Assembly (NCBI RefSeq): GCF_900095865.1
Contig: NZ_FMIZ01000007.1
Location: 620,001 to 684,000, forward strand
Length of the DNA: 64,000 bases
From: Massilioclostridium coli
Lineage (GTDB): Bacteria > Bacillota > Clostridia > Oscillospirales > Ruminococcaceae
Reading direction: 5' to 3'
The notes under the pieces were generated by a model, which saw only the letters and a list, made by a program, of their open reading frames with translations, was not told the DNA's origin and searched no databases. Positions 34,113 through 43,161 of this stretch are shown one piece after another; the first letter of the stretch is position 1; the number at the start of each line of letters is the position of its first letter. The translations under genes were made by a program, and so were the position numbers.

Positions 34113-37100
34113 CTATAACTGATATCGTTCCATAAACCTCATAAATACAGTAGCCCCTACTACACGGCTTACTTCTCCTTGTGGATTGATAGTTCCCTGA
34201 TTATTTTCACCTTTGATGATTCCAACAGCAAGCGCCCATTCCATAGCATCTTTTGCGAATCCGCTCACGTCTCTGCCGTCCACATAGTCATCCAAAGATG
34301 CTTTTTTGGATACATCGTAACCTTTGTATTGTGCGTAACGGTACATCATCGTTACCATTTGCTCTCTAGTTACCATACCAGCAGGATCAAAAATTCCTTC
34401 ATTGTAGCCAGTAATGATATTGTTTTTATTTCCCCACATAACTGCATTGGAATAAAAATCACCTGCTGGAACATCTGGAAATATTGGGTTGAATTCTGCT
34501 TCTGGTTCCCCTTCCAGACGGTATAAAACAGTTGCAAAATGGGCACGACTCATCGTAGTGGCAGGTTCAAAAATAGTATCTGTCATCCCCGTCATCAAAC
34601 CGTGTTCATACATATACTGGGCAGCATCATAAATCCAGTTATCCGCCAGGTTTGCCGGGGTATCCAAATAAGGAGGGTCTATCTCGGTTGGGTTGGCTGT
34701 AGGGCCAGTACACTGGATATCCGCACACCGGAATATTAATTGTTCCCCGTTATAAGACAACACATAGAATTTATCCTGATAGCTTACCCCAATGTTACGG
34801 ACGGTTTTGCCCTGGTGATATAACAGGTTTGTGTCCCCGCTCCAGTTGCCATTGGAAGCGTCAAAACGCCAAGTGTCCATCATGGAATCCTGCCCCAAAC
34901 CGGATACAGGTCCTGTTACAATTAAGCCGGTATCGGTTGCGCCGATGGCGTAATCCAGGGTTTGCATAGGGTCAAACTGGCTGTTATTGTCGCTGAGGAA
35001 ATCATCCTCATATTCGGTCCATGTGGTTCCATCGTAAACCATGGTGTTGTGGTAGGTTTCCATCTCATCCCCTAACAGCACGCCCCACAGTCCGAAATAG
35101 CCTCCTGTCACCACTAACTGGTCGCCGGAAACATAGGCTTTGGCTCCGGCACGGGCCGCTGGCATATCCGGCAGCATCTCCACAATCTCTCCGGTGTATG
35201 GGTTGATGACAGCAACACTGGCAAGCGGGTTGCAATCAAATGTTCCGTCGCCGTTATCCATAACCACTTCCCCGCCAACCGCAATCAGGCGGTTTTGGTA
35301 AACCACCAATGCTTCGGAACCGGATAACTGGGTTGGCGTCGTTGTCCAGTTATTGGTATCCAGGTGGTAAGTACCCAACATGTTAGAGCCTTCACTTGAA
35401 ATATATCTCAAATAGATTTCATCCGTTCCCGCTGCCATGGAGGAAAACTCACTCCATCCTAAATACAGGATTTCTTCTGGAAGCGCCACTTTTTCCCACT
35501 GGTTGGTTGGGATATCATACATTTCTAAATAGAAATCATTGGTATCTGCCATATAACCGAAAGATACAATCTTATCGCCAGCCGCTGCCATAGCGAATGG
35601 CAAACCATCAGCGGAAGTCAACCCATACCCCATAAAGGAACCATAATCAAGGTTTGGCGCATTTAAGGAAGTAAACCCTTTCGTTGGCACGCTGATATTG
35701 AAGAAATCACGGCCATAATCCCCATCTTTGGAGGTTACCATGATTTCCTGTTTGCCGGAAACATCTTCTGGCAAGGTAAAAGTAATCGAATTATCGTTCC
35801 ATTCCTGTACAGTCGCTTCTTTTCCTCCAACGGTCAAATTGCCCTGTTCCCCAAAGAAATACCCGGTCAGGGTTGCGGTGCTCCCATCCACCTGGATATC
35901 ATTTAGTACAGGCACTAATTTTTGGTCGTCAAAGCAGGCCGCTGCGTCGATAAAGCCCTGGGATACGGACTTATCTTCTAAGCCAATCGCTTCTTCCCGG
36001 TTCACTCCCCCTTTGATACGGGCGGAAACCTCGTTGACATCGTACAATCTTGCGCCGGATTCATCCGCCTTGGAAGCTAATAAAGCGGCAATCCCTGTTA
36101 CCATTGGGCAAGCCATAGAAGTACCATCCGCATAATAATAAGGGATTGCGGATTTTCCAAATCCAACATCATCCAACCGGAATACAGCGTCCCCTGTTTT
36201 GTTCTCTAATGTTCCGTTTTTCGGTACGAAACGCAAAGAAACTGTGTCACCTTCTGCTTGCAGGAAAGAGGTTTCCGCCAGCTCCGAGGAGGATTGGTTC
36301 CAGTTATAGTCAGCAAACCGCAATCGGGCAGACAAAGGACCTTCCTCAGAATAAGTTGTGCTGGGAAGCTCCTCCCAGTTGCCATCTTCATTATAATATT
36401 GAACCACTAACGTTTTTCCATACATGGCATTGTCAATTCCACCCTGTAACGCGAAGTAGACAGGCTGGTTCAAGTCGATATTGGCCAAGTCAGATTTTTG
36501 GAAGTTCATCTGGATCGCGAAGTTTTCCCTTTCCTCAATCCCAGTCAAAGGAAGCTGCAGCCCTTTGGAACTGGTATAGCCTGGAGTCAGCTCCTGCTGT
36601 GTTGCGGTTTCCACTACATTGCCTTCCCCATCAATGAGTTGCAAAGTAACCGATGTATCCCCATCCTCAAAATCCTCATAAAAATAGGATTCACTTTCCT
36701 CCATCAGTTGTGGGAGGTACTGTGGTGGCATATCGTGCTGATCATAAGGGAGTATGCTGGTATCCGAACTAGTTGGGGCAAGGATTTGTGTCCCTGGAGC
36801 GAATACATCCACCGTAGTTTCCCCATAACAGGAGAAATAAGCGGCATGCCCCTGGCTTTCCAGTGCGCCGACGGTTACCAGATAAGGGTTGTAGTTTGGA
36901 TTAGAGCCCACGTTCAAGTCGTTGTTGGTGGAGGAGTTCCCCGCGGCAAAACAGGATAACACCCCTAATTTTCCCACTGCGTCAATAGCGGTTGTAATGG
37001 AATGAAGTTGTGTTCCATTATATTCTGTAGTCCCCCAGGAATTATTGATCGCCACAACATTGACGCCGGCCTGTTTTGCTGCCTGGATATAGGCGTATCC

Positions 37101-37934
37101 TTCTAACGCTCCGCTAATGGTATCCTGTTCTCCTGCCAAAAATTTGACAGCCATGATTTCCACGTCTGAACTGACTCCGGCAACCCCTTTGTTGTTGTCC
37201 CATTGGGAGGCGATAATGCCGGCGCAATGGGTACCGTGACCAACTAAAGTATCCATTGGATCGTCAGTCTGCTCCATTACGCCACCGGCGCTAGGGTTAT
37301 AACCGTACTTTCCACCACCCATCTGGGTTAAAACAGGATAGTTTAATCCATCGTCCCACATGACGCCCTGTAAATCCGGGTGGTTGTAGTCCACACCAGA
37401 ATCCAATACCGCCACAACAGGGGTATCGGTTGTAGTGCTTTCCACCTGGTTCCATGCCTGATTCAGGTTGGCATCTACAGTTTGCTTACCAGTGTCAACA
37501 CCATTGTCCATCTTGTTATCCAATGCCCACTGGTAGTCGTAATAAGGGTCAGTAGGGCTATTATATGGCTCCACATAGTAGTTTGGTTCCGCATACGCTA
37601 CCATCGGATTGTTTTCCAATTCTTCAATCAAATCCTGGGTATCCTGCTGGCTTTTTACCAGCACCAGGCTCTGTTCCGCTTGATTGGATGCGGAACGGGC
37701 TTTTCCTTGCGGTTCGGATGGGATTTCCATCAGGGTTTCCACTTCAAAGCCAGCGCTCCTACTCCGATTTGCCCGGTAAAGCGCGTCTGCTCCTCCATTG
37801 ACGCATACAATTGCTTCCCCTTCTACATAATTAGGGTTTGTATCCACTTCTGCCTGTCCGGCAGCCCATGCCCCTGTCGTGAGTACACTGGCAGCCAACG
37901 ACGCAGCCAGTACTGCACTGATTAACTTTTTCAT
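34113..37934 (-). CDS. SLH-anchored subtilisin-like (S8) protease with kelch-like region
   Basis: The 1273-residue secreted protease has a signal peptide (1-24), a short inhibitor-like propeptide, and an S8 domain with Asp in 'VVAVLDSGVDYNHPDL' (near 180), His in 'VGHGTHCAGII' (near 234) and Ser in 'DGTSMACPMVTG' (near 606). The His-Ser distance of about 370 residues is much longer than in subtilisin and includes an inserted beta domain. An IPT/TIG-type domain, a kelch-like beta-propeller region (about 770-1060) and three SLH repeats (about 1080-1273) follow. SLH repeats hold the protein on pyruvylated wall polymer. AAGGAGAG precedes the ATG. It may mature or trim neighbouring surface proteins; that is inference. 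Confidence 0.92.
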   Translation of the reverse strand: MKKLISAVLAASLAASVLTTGAWAAGQAEVDTNPNYVEGEAIVCVNGGADALYRANRSRSAGFEVETLMEIPSEPQGKARSASNQAEQSLVLVKSQQDTQDLIEELENNPMVAYAEPNYYVEPYNSPTDPYYDYQWALDNKMDNGVDTGKQTVDANLNQAWNQVESTTTDTPVVAVLDSGVDYNHPDLQGVMWDDGLNYPVLTQMGGGKYGYNPSAGGVMEQTDDPMDTLVGHGTHCAGIIASQWDNNKGVAGVSSDVEIMAVKFLAGEQDTISGALEGYAYIQAAKQAGVNVVAINNSWGTTEYNGTQLHSITTAIDAVGKLGVLSCFAAGNSSTNNDLNVGSNPNYNPYLVTVGALESQGHAAYFSCYGETTVDVFAPGTQILAPTSSDTSILPYDQHDMPPQYLPQLMEESESYFYEDFEDGDTSVTLQLIDGEGNVVETATQQELTPGYTSSKGLQLPLTGIEERENFAIQMNFQKSDLANIDLNQPVYFALQGGIDNAMYGKTLVVQYYNEDGNWEELPSTTYSEEGPLSARLRFADYNWNQSSSELAETSFLQAEGDTVSLRFVPKNGTLENKTGDAVFRLDDVGFGKSAIPYYYADGTSMACPMVTGIAALLASKADESGARLYDVNEVSARIKGGVNREEAIGLEDKSVSQGFIDAAACFDDQKLVPVLNDIQVDGSTATLTGYFFGEQGNLTVGGKEATVQEWNDNSITFTLPEDVSGKQEIMVTSKDGDYGRDFFNISVPTKGFTSLNAPNLDYGSFMGYGLTSADGLPFAMAAAGDKIVSFGYMADTNDFYLEMYDIPTNQWEKVALPEEILYLGWSEFSSMAAGTDEIYLRYISSEGSNMLGTYHLDTNNWTTTPTQLSGSEALVVYQNRLIAVGGEVVMDNGDGTFDCNPLASVAVINPYTGEIVEMLPDMPAARAGAKAYVSGDQLVVTGGYFGLWGVLLGDEMETYHNTMVYDGTTWTEYEDDFLSDNNSQFDPMQTLDYAIGATDTGLIVTGPVSGLGQDSMMDTWRFDASNGNWSGDTNLLYHQGKTVRNIGVSYQDKFYVLSYNGEQLIFRCADIQCTGPTANPTEIDPPYLDTPANLADNWIYDAAQYMYEHGLMTGMTDTIFEPATTMSRAHFATVLYRLEGEPEAEFNPIFPDVPAGDFYSNAVMWGNKNNIITGYNEGIFDPAGMVTREQMVTMMYRYAQYKGYDVSKKASLDDYVDGRDVSGFAKDAMEWALAVGIIKGENNQGTINPQGEVSRVVGATVFMRFMERYQL

Positions 37935-37951
37935 AATGCACTCTCCTTTTC

Positions 37952-37978
37952 TATGAAATGAATTCTTTGGCTGTCACA
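37952..37978 (-). CDS. Candidate 8-residue leader peptide of the protease transcript
   Basis: A GTG start 7 nt after AAAGGAGG opens an 8-codon frame encoding VTAKEFIS, ending in TAG 18 nt before the protease start. The ribosome-binding site is stronger than that of the protease. The frame may couple or attenuate translation, but could be chance. Confidence 0.35.
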
Positions 37979-38025
37979 AACGTTCCTCCTTTCTTTCACT
38001 ATTGTGATGAAACAGCCCTATCCAT

Positions 38026-38071
38026 TTGGGACCTACTTGGTAGACAACTTACATGCTGCCAAGTATCCCAA
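38026..38071 (-). promoter_or_regulatory. Hairpin in the 5' region of the protease gene
   Basis: TTGGGA plus TACTTGG pairs with CCAAGTATCCCAA across a 20-nt loop, leaving a 2-nt bulge. No T-run follows. It lies about 90-135 bp before the protease start and may be a leader structure. Confidence 0.45.
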
Positions 38072-38244
38072 TTGAACCCCCTTTTGGTTGTGCCAAGCCT
38101 AAAAACTATTCCCGACACACCTAGCATTCTTCTATCATAAAACCATATTTTATCAAATTTTGTCGACAAAACAGCAAGATACGTCCCTTTCTGCCGACAG
38201 GACAAAACATCGTTACTTATTATGAATAACAACCGCAATCCCCG

Positions 38245-40869
38245 CTATTGTGGGGATTGCTGCGCCTTGGAAAAGGCTGCCCCTACATTGAGGGACTTCC
38301 CGCTCCAGTTGTTTTTCTCTACCATCTCGGCAATCTGCTGGTTCGCCAGTTCAATCTCCTTTAAAAAAGAGCTGGCAGGAATCCGCAGTGCCCCATGCCC
38401 TAAAATAATCAACTGTTCCGCATAATCGGAGGTAGCAACCTTGACCTGGTAATCCTTTGCCAACTGATAGGTTGTCTTTTCGATGTAAGCGTCAGCAGTT
38501 TCTGCCTCTTTGGTGTATACCACACTGATGTTGTGGTAACGGATGACTTCTCCTGGATTCCCTTTTACCTTGTAAGCATCAAACACCAGTATTACGTTGG
38601 TGTTCCGGAACCCCTGGTAATTGCTGAGGATTTCCATCAGCCGGATGCGGGCGGATTCCAAGTTGTCCTGAGCGATTTTTTTCAGTTCCTCGCTGGCGAA
38701 AATAATGTTGTACCCATCCACCAAAAGATATTCTGGCCCTTTGTACACCTGGGTGGATTTTTGAAATTCCAGTTCCTCTCGAGCAACATCCCTAGGAAGG
38801 ATATTCCTCTGCTTGATAGGGCCATAGGTTTTTTCAAAAATTGCCTGTAGCTCCTCATCCATCTCCCTGGATGGCAGAGGGCTGGAAGGGGATTTGATTG
38901 TTTCTTTTGGTTCCTCTGGGTCCGGCTGCTTCCAGCCGCTCTCCACGTGCATGTATTCCCGCACTTGGTCCCATTTCACCGTAAATCCCGCCCCGTGGGA
39001 ACAAAACACCGAATCAGCCGGATGCTCGATGTCTCGCTCGCTATCATAGCCGATTTGTTGGATGATTTCCTCCTGGTTGTGGCAGGGTTCATAGCCCAAA
39101 AAGCTACAAAACAGCCTGCCGTGCCCTTTGGTATACGAGGTGACCTCAATACTGTAATCCCGCATGGTAGCGACAGGCGCCTTTCCAGTTAAAACGGTGG
39201 TTTCCCCCTGGGTCTGGGGTAGTTCAAATACCCCGGACATCCGTTGTAAATCTGACATCGCCCGCCCTACATATTCCGAAGGGAGTTCCAGCTGGAACTG
39301 GTACCACGGTTCCAATAAAATACTGGTGGTGGATTTTAATCCCTGACGCAAGGCACGGTAAGCCGCTTGCCGGAAATCCCCCCCTTCGGTGTGTTTCAAG
39401 TGGGCACGCCCTGTTAATAAGGTAATTTTCATATCGGTAATAGGGGAACCGGTCAGTACCCCAATGTGTTCTGTTTCCTGTAGCTGGCTTACAATCAGGT
39501 TTTGCCAGTTCCGGTCCAGTACATCCTCACTGCAACAGGTAGTAAACTGCACCCCACTTCCCGGTTTGCCAGGTTCCAGCAGAAGATGGACTTCCGCATA
39601 ATGGCGGAGGGGTTCAAAATGGCCTACCCCTTCCACCGGCTGGGTGATGGTTTCCCGGTAGACAATATTGCCCACTCCAAACGAAACTTCCAGCTGGAAC
39701 CGGTCTAAAATCAACTGCTTTAAAATTTCCAGCTGTACTTCCCCCATCAGTTGGACATGGATTTCCCGCAAACGCCCGTTCCAGATAAGGTGAAGCTGTG
39801 GGTCTTCCTCCTCCAGCTGTTTCAGCTTTAACAATGTGGTATGGGGGTCGCATCCCTCCGGAAGAATTACTTGATAAGTGAGCACCGGCTCCAGCACAGC
39901 GTGGCAGGAGGATGGCTCAAACCCCAGCCCTTCCCCTGGGAAGGTGTGTTTTAGCCCTGTTACGGCGCAGACCGTCCCCGCTGTAGCTTGTTCCACTGCT
40001 TGGTAACGGGTACCAGAATAAATCCGAATCTGGTCCACTTTTTCCTCCCATACACCACCATCCATACCAGTGCCGTGAAGTATGGTTTTCACTTTCAGCC
40101 CACCCCCGGTAATCTTTAGGTAGGTAAGCCGGTTTCCCTGAGGGTCACGGGCAATCTTATAAACTTTTGCCCCAAACTCATCCGGGTAAGCAACCGGTTT
40201 GGTATATTGCAGCAAGCCATGGACAAACGATTCAATCCCATCCAGTTTTAAAGCGGACCCAAAATAGCAGGGGAACAGCTTCCTTTGTTGAACCAGGGAA
40301 GCAATCTCCTCCTGGGTAATGGTATTGTTCTCCAAATAGGAATCCATCACAGCCTCATCGCAGACAGCGACCGCTTCCAGAAACTCTTCCTGGAACACAT
40401 CCCGAAAATCAATACAATTGGGGTCCAGCCGCTGTTTCAGCTCATCCATTACAGCGGAAGGGTCTACCCCATCCAAATCGGTTTTATTGATAAACAAAAA
40501 AGTGGGAACTTGGTACCGTTTTAATAAATTCCACAGGGTCTGGGTATGCCCTTGGACACCATCCGACCCACTAATGACCAAAACAGCGTAATCCAACACC
40601 TGCAACGTCCGTTCCATTTCACTGGAAAAATCTACATGTCCCGGGGTATCCAGCAGGGTCAGTTCCACCTGCGGGAAAGGTAGGACAGCCTGCTTAGAAA
40701 AAATCGTAATCCCCCGTTCCCGTTCCAGGGTATGGGTATCCAAAAAAGCGTCCTGGTGGTCTACCCTGCCCAGTTTTTTTAAGCACCCGCCCTGGTATAG
40801 CAAGGCTTCCAGCAAGGTGGTTTTTCCTGCGTCCACGTGCGCCAAAACCCCAATCACTAACTTATCCAT
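38245..40869 (-). CDS. TetM-like ribosomal GTPase fused to a NYN (YacP/Rae1-like) nuclease domain
   Basis: The 874-residue protein starts like a ribosomal-protection factor: G1 'AHVDAGKTTLLEA', G2 'RERGITIF', G3 'DTPGHVDF', G4 'INKTDLDG', then EF-G-like domains II-V to about residue 640. After a charged linker ('ESGWKQPDPEEPKETIKSPS') a C-terminal NYN domain of about 165 residues follows, with acidic residues in 'LLVDGYNIIFA', 'VILVFDAYKV', 'ETADAYIEK' and 'VATSDYAEQ'. TetM-like GTPases bind the ribosomal A-site; YacP (Rae1) of Bacillus subtilis is an A-site mRNA endonuclease. The fusion could cut mRNA on stalled ribosomes. ATG at 40869 opens the canonical 'MDKLVIGVLAHVDAG'. It should not be called a tetracycline-resistance gene without tests. 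Confidence 0.9.
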   Translation of the reverse strand: MDKLVIGVLAHVDAGKTTLLEALLYQGGCLKKLGRVDHQDAFLDTHTLERERGITIFSKQAVLPFPQVELTLLDTPGHVDFSSEMERTLQVLDYAVLVISGSDGVQGHTQTLWNLLKRYQVPTFLFINKTDLDGVDPSAVMDELKQRLDPNCIDFRDVFQEEFLEAVAVCDEAVMDSYLENNTITQEEIASLVQQRKLFPCYFGSALKLDGIESFVHGLLQYTKPVAYPDEFGAKVYKIARDPQGNRLTYLKITGGGLKVKTILHGTGMDGGVWEEKVDQIRIYSGTRYQAVEQATAGTVCAVTGLKHTFPGEGLGFEPSSCHAVLEPVLTYQVILPEGCDPHTTLLKLKQLEEEDPQLHLIWNGRLREIHVQLMGEVQLEILKQLILDRFQLEVSFGVGNIVYRETITQPVEGVGHFEPLRHYAEVHLLLEPGKPGSGVQFTTCCSEDVLDRNWQNLIVSQLQETEHIGVLTGSPITDMKITLLTGRAHLKHTEGGDFRQAAYRALRQGLKSTTSILLEPWYQFQLELPSEYVGRAMSDLQRMSGVFELPQTQGETTVLTGKAPVATMRDYSIEVTSYTKGHGRLFCSFLGYEPCHNQEEIIQQIGYDSERDIEHPADSVFCSHGAGFTVKWDQVREYMHVESGWKQPDPEEPKETIKSPSSPLPSREMDEELQAIFEKTYGPIKQRNILPRDVAREELEFQKSTQVYKGPEYLLVDGYNIIFASEELKKIAQDNLESARIRLMEILSNYQGFRNTNVILVFDAYKVKGNPGEVIRYHNISVVYTKEAETADAYIEKTTYQLAKDYQVKVATSDYAEQLIILGHGALRIPASSFLKEIELANQQIAEMVEKNNWSGKSLNVGAAFSKAQQSPQ

Positions 40870-41106
40870 ATATACTCTCACCAATCAAAAAATCTATTGT
40901 CATAATCATTATTTTTCCGTTTGAACTAACTTTATATTAACATATAGTTCCAATAAAATCAATCTTATCCCCCTATTTACTGTAATATATCACAAAATAG
41001 TCAGCGCCATATCCCCATCAGAATCCCCCCTGGATTGTTCGTTTATCCCGAAGCTCGTCTATCTTTTCGTGGAATACCTCCCCCGATAAAATAGGAGGAT
41101 TCTATC
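40870..41106. other. Upstream region of the GTPase-NYN gene
   Basis: About 240 bp without a gene. It must carry the promoter of the GTPase-NYN gene on the minus strand; AT-rich sequence around 40900-40960 is suitable, but no confident hexamer pair is assigned. Confidence 0.4.
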
Positions 41107-41328
41107 GTCATGACCACTAGCTAAGCTGGTAGCTTAAATAAGCCCCCGGGAATAGGGCAAGCCTCTAAAGACGCACTAAACCCCTTTTCCTTTTGCATCA
41201 CATTTATCCTGCTGGCTGTTTACAGGCAATTTTCTTCCAACGATACTGTTTGTTACGATAAAGCTCGCCCAATGTTGAAAGCGGAAACTTTTTGGAAAAA
41301 TCCTCCACCGGCATAGCCAGTGATTTCC
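41107..41328 (-). mobile_element. Short MITE-like element, copy 1 (IS200/IS605-type ends)
   Basis: Read on the minus strand the element starts with GGAAATCACTGGCTATGCC, a small hairpin also found in inverted form at 61340-61356, and ends with CAGCTTAGC..GGTCATGAC, shared with 61334-61578. It is about 222 bp long and codes for no transposase. The subterminal hairpins and GTCATGAC end suggest a non-autonomous derivative of an IS200/IS605 element. It lies directly behind the terminator at 41337-41375. Confidence 0.6.
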
Positions 41329-41336
41329 ATAACAAC

Positions 41337-41375
41337 AAAAACCCGGTGACTGCCACAATGGCATCACCGGGTTTT
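41337..41375 (-). terminator. Intrinsic terminator of the Ig-repeat protein gene
   Basis: A long stem, AAAACCCGGTGA (41337-41348) with TCACCGGGTTTT (41364-41375) and an inner TGCCA/TGGCA, gives a T-run on the minus strand. It lies 65 bp after the Ig-repeat gene. Confidence 0.85.
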
Positions 41376-41440
41376 GATGAATTTTGATAGGATACAACTG
41401 TTTGCATTAGAGCAAAGCAGTTGGATGGATCATACCAAAA

Positions 41441-43048
41441 TTATGGTTTTAATCTTAAGTTTAACATAGCTGTTAAGAGGTTATCTGCAACTACATCCAA
41501 TTCTTCCTGAGAAAGGTCTTCGATGTTTGCCAATGTTTCTTCCGCTTTTGCTAACGCGTCGATAAATTCAGGTTTTCCTGCATCTTGGTATTGATCTAAA
41601 TCATAGCTTTTTGCTACTTCTACCAACAAGTTTAAGTTGTAGGTATCTACCACATGAATGGTAATGTCAAAGCTTTCGCTCCGGTTGCCAGAACCATCTA
41701 CAGCGTAGAAGCGCAGTACATAGGTACCGGATTTGCTTGGGTTGAATGCTGGAAGGCCATTGGCACCGTTGTTCATAACATCTTCGTCGCAGACAATAGT
41801 CACATTGCCGGAAAGATCGGAAGCACAGCTTGGGTCAGTGAACAGTTCCACTGCTTTTTCTGGAGTGATCTCTTCCTTTGTAACAGTCATGGTCTGTTCA
41901 AAATCAATTTTATCTTGATCCAATGTTGGAGCAGTGGTATCCTGTACTTTTACTGTAATGTCAAAACGTGCGCTTTGGTTGCCAGCGGTATCCACTGCCC
42001 AGAACCGCAGGGTGTAAGCACCAACGGTAGATGGGTCAAATGCAGGACGTCCGCCTGCGCCATTTTCCATAATCCATTTATCGCAGACAAATTTTATGTT
42101 TGTATCATTATCGGTTGCATAGCTTGGGTCAGTAAATAGTTCTGCTGCTTTTTCTGGAGTAATTTCGTCTTGGGTCAGTTCCAGAGTTTGGGTATACTGG
42201 ATATTTTTATAGTTGATGGTTGGTTTTGTAGTATCCTGTACTGTTACATAAATATCAAAACGTCCACTTTCATGGCCAGCAGTATCAACAGCATAAAATC
42301 TCAGTTTATAGGTGCCAGCAGTCGTTGGATCGAAGGCAGCAAAGCCATCCGCACCGTTATCCATTACCCATTTATCGCAGACAATTTTCATATTTTTATC
42401 ATTGTCCGTAACATAGCTTGGCTCTGTAAAGAGTTCCACTGCTTTTTCTGGGGTGATTTCTTCCTGGGTTAGTTCTAATGTCTGAGAATAAGCGATTTTA
42501 TCATAATTTACAGTTGGGGTAGTAGTATCGCCTACACTGACATAAATGTCAAAACTATTACTGCGGTTTCCAGCAGCGTCTACAGCATAAAATCTTAATT
42601 TATATTTACCTGCAACGGTTGCGTCAAAAGCAGCCAGTCCATCGGCACCGTTTTCCATGATCCATTTATCGCACATAATCGTTGCGCTGCCAGAATCATC
42701 GGTAACATAGCTTGGGTCGGTAAACAGTTCTACTGCTTTTTCTGGGGTGATATTTTCTGTTACCATCTCCATTGTTTGAGAATATTGGATTTTATCATAA
42801 TTGACAGATGGTTTTGTTGTATCCGCATCCGCTTTTGTGCCCAACTGAACCATAGCCGCCTGTACAGCCTGTTCGGTAGAAGTAGTTTGTTGTGCTGCTT
42901 CCAAAGCCCTGGTGTAGGAAGCCTGGTTGTAGTGAGAAACCGCTGTTGCGATATCCTCTTCTTTATTTTGTGCTACTGCGAAACAGGTAGGTGCTACCAT
43001 TGCGGTTGACAACACAACGGACAATGCGCCAACAAATAATTTTTTCAT
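41441..43048 (-). CDS. Secreted protein with four Ig-like repeats and one FIVAR module
   Basis: The 535-residue protein has a signal peptide ('MKKLFVGALSVVLSTAMVAP' to about residue 27), a helical segment with 'YNQASYTRALEAAQQ', and four ~94-residue beta-sandwich repeats. Each repeat runs from 'TP(T/S)VNYDKI.YSQT' through 'ITPEKAVELFT' and a conserved 'CDKW(I/V)M(E/D)NGA' to 'YKLRFYAVD.AG..S'. A FIVAR-like three-helix module ends the protein ('DLDQYQDAGKPEFIDALAKA'). There is no SLH or sorting signal, so it is either released or held by another surface component. The repeats resemble cadherin-like/Big domains with one paired cysteine position. It is divergent from an LRR-SLH gene and may share regulation with it. 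Confidence 0.8.
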   Translation of the reverse strand: MKKLFVGALSVVLSTAMVAPTCFAVAQNKEEDIATAVSHYNQASYTRALEAAQQTTSTEQAVQAAMVQLGTKADADTTKPSVNYDKIQYSQTMEMVTENITPEKAVELFTDPSYVTDDSGSATIMCDKWIMENGADGLAAFDATVAGKYKLRFYAVDAAGNRSNSFDIYVSVGDTTTPTVNYDKIAYSQTLELTQEEITPEKAVELFTEPSYVTDNDKNMKIVCDKWVMDNGADGFAAFDPTTAGTYKLRFYAVDTAGHESGRFDIYVTVQDTTKPTINYKNIQYTQTLELTQDEITPEKAAELFTDPSYATDNDTNIKFVCDKWIMENGAGGRPAFDPSTVGAYTLRFWAVDTAGNQSARFDITVKVQDTTAPTLDQDKIDFEQTMTVTKEEITPEKAVELFTDPSCASDLSGNVTIVCDEDVMNNGANGLPAFNPSKSGTYVLRFYAVDGSGNRSESFDITIHVVDTYNLNLLVEVAKSYDLDQYQDAGKPEFIDALAKAEETLANIEDLSQEELDVVADNLLTAMLNLRLKP

Positions 43049-43161
43049 TTTTTACTCTCCTTTATGCGCGTTATTGGAAGAAAGCCCATAAAACGCAATC
43101 ATATTTACATATTCAACCGAAAATTATAGATTTCGTTTCATAGATAAAAGGAGGTAATTGT

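Noticed and set aside
38245-40869. Calling the GTPase a tetracycline-resistance gene (tetM/tetW/tetO)
   Set aside because: The fused NYN domain and divergent domain IV loops do not match the acquired resistance proteins; only the general fold is shared.
41204-41407. Minus-strand frame 'MQTVVSYQNSSKPGDAIVAV' onward
   Set aside because: Its first part is translated from a terminator hairpin and the rest from a MITE-like end; it has no ribosome-binding site.
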